Source: Hypoxylon rubiginosum (Eukaryota; Ascomycota; Sordariomycetes; Xylariales; Hypoxylaceae). Taken from it: a DNA stretch of 64,000 nt. The stretch's first letter is position 1, and every line of letters starts with the position of its first letter. The translations under genes were made by a program, and so were the position numbers. Below are positions 40,375-50,773 of this stretch, piece after piece. Under the pieces are notes generated by a model. That model was not told the DNA's origin, ran no database searches, and saw only the letters and a list, made by a program, of their open reading frames with translations. The stretch covers positions 806,001-870,000 of the forward strand of contig CADCXA010000025.1 in assembly GCA_902806565.1 (NCBI GenBank). The letters are read 5' to 3'.

Positions 40375-43300
40375 AATAAGTTTAAATTATTTAATATATA
40401 TTAAAAATATTAATTTTTTATAACGATATTTTTAAAAAAAATACTTAAAATTATTATTATTACTAGGCTTTATTTATTTAATATATATTAAATAAATTAA
40501 GCGTTTATTTAAATACTTAATATTGTTTTTTTTTTTAACTTCACTTATATTTTTTTTTTTAGTTTTATTTATATTTTTTTTTTTAATTTTACTTATATTT
40601 TCTTTTTTAATTTTACTTATATTTTATAAAATTTTATTAATATTATATTTCTAGCTAGCTTTTTTAATATTAATGGTTTTTACCTTAAAATTAAAAAATT
40701 ATTTTACTATTATTATTTATTATATAAATTATTTATTATAAAAACTTTTATATTTAAAGAAAATAATAAAATATTTTTAATAAAAAATATTATTATTAAA
40801 TATTTTAATTACTTTTTTAATAAATAAAACCTAAATAAAATAAATAAATAAAAGTTTAATTAAAATATAAAAAATTAAATAAAAAAAATAATTATAAAAT
40901 AATATATATATTTTAATATTTATATTATAATGTTTAGTTAATAACTAAAAAATATATAATATTAAACAAAGTTTATTCTTTTATTTAAAATCTAGTTTTA
41001 AATAAATAATAATATAATTTTTATTTTAAATATAATAAAAGTTTTAATAAAAAAATATATAGTTAAAAAAAAAAATATAAATAACGTTTAATAAATTTTT
41101 TATAAAATATATACGTATTTAATTAATTAATAACTAGGGATTTATAGTTTTAAATATAATATAATTATTTTTTAATTTTATTAATTATAATATAAAAATA
41201 TAATAACTATAATTAAAATTAAATCTAAAATTAATATAATTAAATAAATTATTAATATATATATTTTTTTATTACTTAAATATATTTTTATAAAAAAAAA
41301 ACTAGTATTTTTAAGAGGGAATTATTAAATATAATATATTAATTATAATAAAAATAATTAATATAAATATATATATATAATATTTAAAACTAATTATAAC
41401 ATTTAAATATATAATTTATATTTATATAACTTTTATAAAAAATATAAAAATAATAGGTTTTAATATTAATTAAACCATCTTAAAATACCAGTAAATAAAA
41501 AATAATTTAATTAATAAATAAAAAAAAGTATAATTTTTATATATTTTTAATATTATTTTAAATATTTTTAATAATAATTATATAAACTTTATAAAATAAT
41601 AAATAATAAAATTTATTATTATTAATAATATATAAAATAATTAATATATATAATAAATTATATTTAAAATAAAAAATATAAATAACTTTTTAAATTTAAT
41701 TAAATATACCGTTATTATTATTAAAAAGCGTGATAACTGTAAATTTTTCTTTTAAATTTATTTTATATCTTATATTAATAAAAAGTATATTAATAAAAAG
41801 TAAATATTAAAATAAAAAATAAAAAATTAAAATAACATTAAAAAATATTTATATATTATATAACTTACTTATATATATAAATAAATAATAAATTATTAAT
41901 ATTTTAAATTTTAAAATAACTTATTATTTAAATAGTTTATATAAATAAATTTTTATAATTTTATTTATATTATAATAAATATAATTTTCTATTATTTATA
42001 TATATTTAAATTTATATATATTATATTTATATATTTAAAAATAAATAATATTAATAAATTATATTATTTAGTTTATAAGTTACCGCCACGTAATTTATAT
42101 ATATAGTTATAATATAAGTTTAATATATATTATTTAAAATATTTAAAAATAAAGCTATTATTTAGTTTTAACTTTTTAAATTATTTTAATATAATTTTTA
42201 ATATTAATTATAAAATAGTTTATATTATTTATATTATTATTACTAGTAACCACTAGTATCTAATAATAAGGAAAAATACCAGTATGTTATAAATATATAA
42301 AAATAAATATAATTTTTATATTTTAAAAACTTTTAAAAGTAAATTATTTATTATATTTAACTATAAAATCTTGTTATTTAATAACTATTAATAAATCTAA
42401 TTAATAAATAATACTAAATATTTTTTTATTATAATATTATAATAATTATTTAAATTTACTAATAAAATAATATTAATAAATAATTATATTTTTTATTTAA
42501 ATTTTAATTAATAAATAATATTTATTATTTTATTTTTATTATAAAAAAAAACAGTAAATTTAAAATATAAATATAATAAATTAATTATAAGTAAATTAAC
42601 TTTAAATAAGCTAATTTTAAACAAGTTAACTTTAAATAAATTAACCTTAAATAATAAGAAAATATTTTTATAAATTTTAATTATTAAAATTATAATAAAT
42701 TTAAAAAAACTAATAAATAATTATAACTTTTTAATTAAAACTTATTATTTTATAGAAGTGTTAATTAGGATTAAAATAACTTATATTATATTAAAAATAT
42801 ATTTAATTTAATTTAATAACTATTATATATAAAATTTTATAACCTTATTTTTAAATATAAATAACTTTTTTAATAATAATAAAAATTAAATAATAATTTA
42901 AAATAATATCCATTATTTATTTAATTATAATTATATAATTATAATATTAAAAGAAAATAAAAATAAAAATAATAAATTAAACAAATTATATATATTATAA
43001 ATTTATATATTAAATTTACTAGGATTTTTTATTAATAAAAATTTATTATATTTAAACTTTTATTATAATATTAAATATTATTTTATTTTAAAAACACCTT
43101 TTTAATATATATTTATATATTTTATTTAAAGTTTAATATATAATAAAATAACCTTATTATTTAAAAATAAAAAAATAATAAAAAATTAAAAATTTAATTT
43201 ATTATTAATAAAACTTTAAAAAAATAAACATTATAAATAAAAACCATTAAAAACCTTAATTAAAATATATAAACTATAAGTAGGAATATTAAAAATAAAT

Positions 43301-44246
43301 GATTAAAAGAAAAGGAAAAAATAAAATAAAAACTAATAGTTAAAAAGCTTAAAATTAAAAAACTTAAAATTAAAAAGTTAATAATTAAAAAATAATTATA
43401 AACATTATCCCTTAATTTTAAAAAAAAGCTTTTTAAATTTAAATTTAAAATCTAATAATAATAACTTTAATACTTATTACCGGTACTATAAAAAAGCTTT
43501 TATTATATAAAAATAAAATAAATTAAAGCTAATAATTAATAATAATAATTATAAAAAAAAATTTAAAATTAATAAAAAATTAAAAATAAAATATATAAAA
43601 TTAATATTAATTTTAACTTATATTAAAACTAAATAACTTAAATTTATATTTAATAATATTATATTTAAACTAAATATTAATTTAACTTTATTATTTAATA
43701 ATTTTATTAATAATAATAATAATATTTAAACTAATAATAAATAAAATTTTAATAAATATAAATATAATAATATTTTAATAATTAAAAAAAATAATAATTA
43801 CCAGTTAAAAAATTTCTAAAAAAAAAAATAATAAAATTCAAATAAAAGTTTAAAAAAAATAAATATAAGTATAAATATAAAATATAAAGCGTAGGTAGAA
43901 TAATTAATATAAATATATTAATTAAAAAAAAATAACATAAATTAATAAAAAGTTTTAATAAAAAATAATAAACTTAATAATTAAATATTAATTTTATAAT
44001 TTTTATTTTATATTTTCATAAATAAATTCTAATTAATTTAAATTACGCGAAATTAATATAATGCGATAATGAAATGTTTATATAATTTAAAAAAAAAACC
44101 TATAACTTCCCTCCCGGCCATGCTTACACGGCCAGGTTGCGCAGCTAGTATACATTAGGTACCTGATATATTCCAAGCACCTTGTAACACCGTTGCACCG
44201 TTTTCAAATGGCAACCCTGTGATACCTACCTAGGTAACTGACCATC

Positions 44247-44590
44247 ATGTTTTCGTACATCGTAGGAGGCATCGCCATATTCCTGGTCGCGTACAACCCC
44301 ATCGTCCAATACCTCTCGCCGGGGCCGTCCCGCCTCCCGCAAACCCCTCGGCCGCGCATCAACGAGTCCCTGCTGGCCGTCGACGGACCGAACCAGACAG
44401 CGCCCGTCTGCCCTCCGGATTCCTATTTGGTTCATATTCTCTCTAAGGCACCGCTCGTGATCTATATCGAGAATTTCCTCTTGGAAGAGGAACGGTCTCA
44501 TTTACTAGAGATTAGGTTAGACACGATACCTCCTTTTTTCCTTTTTCTTCCTTTTTCTTCTTCTCAGTCTATATCCTCGGTAATTCTTCA

Positions 44591-44630
<40 letters not shown>

Positions 44631-45511
44631 CCCGAAATTCACTATCCGGTAGCCGAAATTTGTGCCTTACACATGCTTAAAACCCCGCTGACCAAAGTCT
44701 TACCTTACGCATGAAAAACAGCGAGCCGCTGTTCGAGCCGTCGACCGTGACCGACGACGGCGACACGACGCGGCGCGACGCGGGCGTCCGCGACTCGGAG
44801 GTGGCACTGGTGCCGCGGACCGAGGTCGTCCGGTGCGTGGAGCGGCGTGCCCGCGCGTTGCAGGGCTGGCGCGATGACCTCTGGGTCGAGCGACTTAGGA
44901 CGCAGCGGTACGGGGTGAAGGGGCACTATGCGCACCATTTCGACTGGGGGTCTGGGGCACGCGGCGTATGTCTCAACGTCTTGAGTTTTAATCTCCCCCT
45001 TAGTTTGTCTCGGGGTAAGGAAGCAGTATAGATGCTAACTAACGTTGCTATTATCGTTGTTACAGTGGGGCCGTGTCAGTAGCTTCATGGTCTGGGTGCA
45101 GGCGGACGACGGCATCGAGGGCGGCGGGACGGAGTTCCCGCTGCTCAGACGCGAGGCGCCGGACGAGAAGTGGTGCCAGTGGGTCGAGTGCCCTACTGAG
45201 AAACAGCAGCAGCAGGAGCCGACGGTAAACGATGGCCAGACTATGGCGGAGGCGAAGATGGAGGCGCCTGTTGGCGTCACGTTCAGACCGGTGGCGGGCA
45301 ACGCGGTGTTCTGGGAGAACTTCCGTCCCGACGGCACGGGCAGAGGCTGGGATGAGTCGTGGCATGCGGGTTTGCCTGGTGAGTGGTTGAAGTCATTTCT
45401 CTTCTTATTTCGGCTACCCCTTTTCGGATGGGACTAATCACCCATCTCGTTACAGTAACAAAAGGCACGAAAGTTGGTCTGAATATTTGGAGTTGGGGGA
45501 GGCTGAGTTAG
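44247..45511 (+). CDS. prolyl 4-hydroxylase-like 2OG-Fe(II) dioxygenase
   Basis: Exons 44247-44515, 44722-44965, 45066-45378 and 45456-45511, giving 293 aa. Introns are 206, 100 and 77 nt; the first contains a (CA)n(TA)n microsatellite. Junctions restore conserved reading: LLEI/SEPLFEPS, GSGARG/WGRVSSFMVWV and GLP/VTKGTKVGLNIW. Residues 1-25 form a hydrophobic signal-anchor. The catalytic set is intact: His162 and Asp164 (HFD), distal His271 (WHAG) and the 2-oxoglutarate-binding Lys281 (GTKVGLNIW). The family hydroxylates proline, usually in the secretory pathway; the substrate here is unknown. The ATG is only about 150 bp from the edge of AT-rich island 2, an unusual promoter setting. Region 44730-45360 is GC-rich. 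Confidence 0.88.
44589..44630. repeat. (CA)n(TA)n microsatellite in intron 1
   Basis: About 15 CA units followed by about 6 TA units, inside the first intron of the dioxygenase gene. Confidence 0.95.
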
Positions 45512-47306
45512 AAAGGAGAACCTATTTCTTCGGCCTACCCTTTAGGCTGGCTTAACGGAAATGGCATTCTAGCTACAAGAGCATCACTACATATTACACA
45601 GCTTGGAAGCTGATCTCGTCATTTATCTATAACGAGATCAAGCTTCCATAGTAGATGCTTACTGCACCTTACATTAGGTAGTCTTCAAGTCTAGTATCAT
45701 CCTGCTTGCGATATAACACGCCGATAAAAATACCCATGCCCCTAGTTATCCCTATCCAACTTAAGAGTATAGGGTTCATATAGCCAGGTTTATACCTGTC
45801 TAAAGGCTAGAGGTTACACGGCATTAAGAAGCTAGTAGTTCCGGCGGATTTCAACGGCGTCACCGGAACGGAGGCTGGCCAGTTAAAACTCGGGCATCCT
45901 GGACTGGCTTCTGGTTCGGGATAATAGGTTCGGTGCCGGTGAGGAGACATTTGGAGCCTATGAAAAGTCTGCAAGACGGAAGCCAATTAGAAGCTTAACG
46001 GACCCCCACACCTTTCTGCATCAACTTACACAAGGTCCCGATGTCGCCATTTCGAAAACTCATTACAACACCTGAACACCCTCCGTTAACCAGCAAATCT
46101 AGATCGCAACTCGCCAACCTATTAATAATGAGTTCCGTCCAGTTGGTCCTAAGCTGAAAATCCTTTTTCACTTTTGCGGTTAGATAAATGAACCATAACG
46201 ACGCTTAGGAATGGTTTGCACACCCACACCCAAAAGGGACGTCTGCAATATTTTCATTCCTTCGTGACCATTTATCTTCCAAGGACCGTTCTCGAACTGA
46301 TGTCATCTTCCCGACTTACCAGTCCAAGGTAACATACATACAGTTACATACATGCCAGGTAGTGTACCGAGGAACAACTACCTACATACCTGGTATGTCA
46401 CCTAGGTATGTCTGCATGCATGCCTTTGCATCTTTCTGGATCTCGTGGACCTCGTGGACCTCGTGGACCTCGTGGGCCTCCTCCCACGCCCGCCACTTCC
46501 AAGAGACCTCAGCTTCGTGACACCAACCCCGTTGAATCCTGCCACGCATCCCGTCCTCTTCACATTCGGTATACGCTATGCGGGATGTACCAATTTCGCG
46601 CATGTGCTGTCGGTCTACGTACAAGTACGGAATAAATGGACATCTTAACAATAAAATGGACATTACTTATGCATGACGTAACACCAAGCTCAGGGTTCAT
46701 CTAGAACGCACCCGTAGCGGACTGGCCATCTCTTTTCGGTACCCAGTCTACGGAGTGTAGCGTCCTACTAGCCCAGCAGCCGAGCAAACCCGGTAGGGTT
46801 CGAACAGGTGGTAAGCCTTGAGGATGTGTGTGGTATTGTATTTTACAACAACTATTGGGTGTGGTTGTACATTGGCTAAGGTACATCCTAACCTTTAGCA
46901 GAACAAAGGGCGTGGACCGGCTCTACTTTCCCATCAGCCCATCACATCGTATACGTTTCGGTACTTTCGTACATGTAATACATTTGATGTAATAGTACTA
47001 TACTCCTGTTTTAGGTAGGTACCTTGGTGTGACTTTTAAGTCTCCAGAACTTCGTGATTTCGGGGCTTGCTCGAGTTTTCAGTTTTCTCTTCCTTTTTCA
47101 GTCTCTTTTGCTCACTCTACAACAATTCGTTCTATCAATCATCCGCAAGGTCAACAGATCAATGCAACCGACTTGGTTTTCGTCGCTTTCTCTCATCAAT
47201 TACTTTATGCGCGGTGCACTGTATAAGTGAAGGGTCCAATATACCGAGACTATAACCATCTCCCCATTCCGCATACCGATTGCAACATCGACACTCAACT
47301 GTCACC
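45512..47306. other. intergenic, hairpin and short repeats, no gene
   Basis: About 1.8 kb without a credible gene. It holds a strong inverted repeat at 45604-45648, a 9-bp CTCGTGGAC repeat of about four copies (46442-46479), an ACATACCTGGTATGT palindrome near 46384, and ACCTAGGT/AGGTACCT motifs near 46400 and 47017. The last 250 bp before 47307 are pyrimidine-rich and fit a promoter/leader. Confidence 0.55.
45604..45648. repeat. inverted repeat able to form a 16-bp hairpin
   Basis: Left arm 45604-45619 (TGGAAGCTGATCTCGT) and right arm 45632-45648 are complementary with one bulged base, separated by a 12-nt loop. It lies 93 bp after the dioxygenase stop codon. It may be a structure in the 3' UTR or the ends of a collapsed small element; which one is undecided. 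Confidence 0.8.
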
Positions 47307-48822
47307 ATGTCTAACAAGCCTATCTTCCTGGCCACGCATCCGCGTGCTTGTTCCACTGCTTTTGAGAGGGTTAGTTCTCATATTTTTCGGTTTCTCTTGA
47401 AACGAAGCGTGCTGAGATTTCAATAGGTCTTCATGACTCGTCGGGATATCCTTAACTGTGCCCATGAACCATTCGGCGACAGCTTCTACTATGGTCCTGA
47501 GAGACTCAGTGAGCGATATGCCAATGATGAAGCCACCAGGGAGAGCAGCGGCTTTTCGAAGACCACGTATCGTGATGTCTTAAACCGGCTTGAAAAGGAC
47601 GGTAGCGAGGTTCGAAAATTTCTGATACTTTATTACCCCTGAACCCTTTCACGCTATTAAATCTCTTACTACTCTTTCCTCCTACTTCTTGATTCTTTCT
47701 TTCTACCATAAGTGCGAGGTCCAGCCACCCAAGATAAAGGGGGAAGGGTGATAGCCGAGTTTAATCTAGATGTTTCAATATGCTAGAGCAGCGCATTCGG
47801 AGAACACATACTTGATTCGCTCTACTGGAGTTCCAGGCAATGTGCCCCTGAGAAGAGAGCCGAAGAGGTTAAGATATATGAGGACAGCTGTATGCATATA
47901 CCAGTTCCTTTCTTTGGGCATCAAACCTTCGTAATTTTCGATCTTCCATTTATTTGTATTTACACAGTTGACAGCATATTCACCACTCCGCATAACACCG
48001 AGGCTCGCTATACACTGAATACTTACATTTCGAATTATAGGGCAAGCGTGTCTTCATCAAGGACATGGCTTACTACTTGATGCCTCCGAATGCAGAGCCT
48101 GCGACAATCGTCCCTTCCCTGCGCAAGGGCAGCGATTACGCTGAGGAGGGAAACCCGACTGTGGTACCTCTAGAGACTCTCAAACAGTTTCACTGGACTT
48201 TCCTCATTCGCCATCCGAGAAGGGGCATTCCTTCGTACTTCCGGTGCTGCGTGCCTCCGCTGGACGAAGTCACGGGGTTCAAGGAATTCATGCCAAACGA
48301 GGCTGGCTACGTGGAGCTCTGCCGGCTATTCGACTACCTGCGAGAGCAGAAGATAGTCGGCCCGAAGATGGCCGGGGAGGCGGACGGGCACAAGGAGGGA
48401 GAAATCACCGTCACCGTTATCGACGCCGACGATCTCCTCGACCACCCTGAGCCCGTCGTCAAAGCCTTCTGCGAGGAGACTGGCATTCCTTTCAAGCCGG
48501 ATATGCTCACCTGGGACGACGAAGAGAACCAGAGATACGTATCTGATGCTTTTGCCAAGTGGAATGGATTCCATAACGACGCCATCCGCAGCAAGAGCCT
48601 CACTGCGAGGACTACCGCTCATGTAAGCCTACTAAATGTACAACCCTTACGGATGGCTTTTGTGTGCTAATTGCTTGTCATTAGAAAACTGTCACCGACG
48701 AATCTGAAAACGAGGAATGGCGACAGAAGTACGGCGAGGAGGCCCAGAAGGTGATCAGAGCTTGTGTGGATGAAAATGTTCCGCACTACGAGTATCTGAA
48801 ATCTTTCGCTCTGAAGTTTTAG
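47307..48822 (+). CDS. sulfotransferase-like P-loop protein
   Basis: Exons 47307-47369, 47427-47609, 48041-48622 and 48685-48822, all joined in phase 0, giving 321 aa. The start MSNKPIFLATHPRACSTAFERV contains a degenerate PAPS-binding-type loop at its usual N-terminal place, and LIRHPRRGIPSY matches the second nucleotide-binding segment (R-x-P-R/S type) of sulfotransferase-like fungal proteins. Fungal members are often annotated only as P-loop NTPases. The second intron is 431 nt, against 53-100 nt for most others here, with a weak GTTCGA donor. The join LEKDGSE/GKRVFIKDMAYY reads well, so I keep it as an intron rather than a break. Substrate unknown. Convergent with mhr1, 208 bp between stops. 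Confidence 0.78.
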
Positions 48823-49030
48823 GTTATTTATTTTGCAACCCCGTTTTGATGGTTTATATCAGCGGCGTATATGATACAGTACATAGATGTTACACAAAAG
48901 TACAACATTTTCTAGACCTGTCCAGAGTAGTACGGACAAGAGATTGGTTTTATACACCCAGCACCATCAAGGCTACAGTGTAATAGTAGTACTAATTCCA
49001 CCGCCCCCTGTCTTCGCGTCCACTGGGCGT

Positions 49031-50021
49031 CTACACTGTAGTTCTCTCTCCTTGTCCCTTCTGAAGTTGCTGGTCAGTTGCGAGTTCAGCTGGTCCCAGC
49101 TGCTGCTCTTCGGCGTCTCCGTCTCCTTCTTCCGTCGAATATTTCTCCACCATGGCCTGGTCGAACCGGTGGTGCGTGACGTTGGCGGGCCACGCCTTCG
49201 CGTAATTCCGGTCCTGGTCGTTCATCCACCAGACCTCCGCCCCGACCAACGCCTTCGCGCCGCCCTCCTCGGCGTCCGTCTTGAGACCGCTGCCGCCCTC
49301 GTCGCCCGCTTCCGCGACGGCGGCGAGGTCCTCCGCGGCCCCCTCCCCTTCCCATATCTTGTTGCCCTTGCCCCTGCCCCCCAGGACGGCGGCGACGTCG
49401 GCGACGGTGTTGGCCTTCTGGTCGTTGAGCCGCTTCCCGCGCTCGTGCTTCGAAAGCGGGCGGCCGCCGTCCTCGTAGTCGTAGGATAGCTCGTCGCCCC
49501 AGGACAGCTCGTGCAGCGTCTTGCACTCGCGCAGGCGCTGGTACACGCTCCGGCCGACGTCGCCGCGGCCGGCGGGGAACTGGATCATGGCCATGGGCCG
49601 CCAGTAGTCCTTGCGCAGCTTCGACGGGCGCAGCTTCTTGCCGTTGAAGGGGATCTGCCGGAGCGCCTTGTTCGCCTGTCGGGGGTACGGGTACGGTGGG
49701 TTAGCGAGTTTGTTCCTCTGCCTGTGCGTGTGTAGTGTGTATAGTGGCAACAAGGACCGGTCATTCTCATACCTTCATTACGGGACTATGCGAGTACACC
49801 GTGAAGCCGTCGAGAAAATGGTTGAAGATCCATATCTTCTCGCCGTGGTGCGGCGGGAACTGTGACGACTCGATCTCTTTCCGCCGTTTCTCTACCTTCA
49901 TTTCCTTCATTTCCTTCGTACTTGTGGAGCTGGAGCTGGAGCTGAATCGTATACCGGCTCGTCTTATACCGAGCGACAGCTTGGCCAGCTGCGCCGTTAT
50001 CGAATTGGACCGTAGAGCCAT
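49031..50021 (-). CDS. mhr1: Mhr1/mL67 mitochondrial ribosome and recombination protein
   Basis: Minus-strand exons 50021-49773 and 49675-49031, intron 97 nt (GTATGA...GCTAAC...ACAG), phase 0, 297 aa. The first 35 residues are Ser/Arg-rich with few acids, fitting a mitochondrial presequence. The diagnostic block spans the splice: GEKIWIFNHFLDGFTVYSHS, then PVMK/ANKALRQIPFNGKK and LRKDYWRPMAMIQFP. In yeast the orthologue was described in mitochondrial DNA recombination and is also a subunit (mL67) of the mitoribosome large subunit. The C-terminal third is low complexity (Gly/Glu/Ala-rich). It is divergent from hsp104 over about 750 bp. Confidence 0.9.
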
Positions 50022-50773
50022 TGGTGTGGTGTGTGGTGTTGTCGAGCTCTTCGTTTCAACTGACTCTGATCCCCTACACCACGGGCTGCTATCCCTCAAA
50101 ATTTCGCGATTCAATTGATTGGACGATTGAGACCCAGACCTGACGCCGCTGTACCTAGGTGGCTTGTTATCGATAATGCCCCTTATCGTTATCGGTATAT
50201 CGGAGGTTGGCATCATCAATCATCCGACATTCAGCCCTGCGCTCTCGGGATTGGTCAGAGCTGAAGGTCAGGCAGGCAAGGCAGGCTTGCAGGGCTTGGC
50301 GGTTTTAGGCTGGGCCTAACGATGGCTGCCCCACTACGATGCAGCTAGAAGCTTCGCAAACATTCTGTTACCAACTCGAAGCTTCCTGAACTTCCGATGA
50401 TGTAGCTAGAAGTTAGCAGGAACCTGGAGAGCTCCCTGGAAGTGACTGGATAAGTAAACTTGTGAGGTGACTTCCCCCCATTGGATATTTTCCAATCGTC
50501 TTGTCATCATCGCATGTTTCTTCTCCACCTCTAGCCCAAGATAAATACGAGTTTCACTTCTTTGTCTCATACTCCTCTACTTGGACTTTTTCTAGAGACA
50601 AGTAAATAATCAGTGATACCCCTCATCATTGCAGTGATCAGCCAACACACTCAGGCTTCACTTATACGAACTACACACACACATTCACTACCTTTCATTA
50701 CCTTTCACATACCCAACATCACATCAATCTGCCTAATACTAATACACACCCGAGTATAAACGACAACTCCAGA
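50022..50773 (+). promoter_or_regulatory. divergent mhr1/hsp104 upstream region with heat-shock elements
   Basis: Two clusters of heat-shock-factor pentamers (nGAAn and inverted nTTCn) lie head to tail. At 50347-50366, three of four alternating pentamers are perfect (aGAAg, cTTCg, one mismatch, aTTCt). At 50377-50391 three consecutive perfect pentamers occur (cGAAg, cTTCc, tGAAc), a canonical HSE. They sit 380-430 bp upstream of the hsp104 ATG. A CCAAT-type motif occurs near 50480-50500 and a GATAAATA TATA-like word at 50540-50547. A CCCCT stress-type motif is near 50618. The pyrimidine/ACAC-rich leader follows. Expected role: Hsf1-driven induction of hsp104. Confidence 0.75.

Larger units (their letters stand above)
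30341..44100. repeat. AT-rich RIP-degraded island 2
   Basis: A 13.8-kb stretch of almost pure A/T with isolated C and G, no credible gene, depleted CpA/TpG and abundant TpA. A single open frame at 32716-32997 (minus) codes only Ile/Asn/Lys/Leu/Phe-rich sequence and is expected by chance in such DNA. The left end (about 30780-31700) is a degenerate tandem array. An ATT microsatellite lies at 40309-40374. I found no LTR pair or recognisable enzyme relic by eye, though several inserted elements are likely. The right edge at 44090-44110 is abrupt. Confidence 0.88.

Noticed and set aside
30341..44100. Island 2 as a centromere
   Set aside because: Some ascomycete centromeres are RIP-mutated AT-rich repeats, but 13.8 kb of such DNA is also common as a transposon island; nothing in the sequence distinguishes them.
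46717..46810. GGTTCGAAC word near 46796 suggesting a tRNA T-arm
   Set aside because: No acceptor, D- or anticodon-stem pairing can be built upstream or downstream on either strand.
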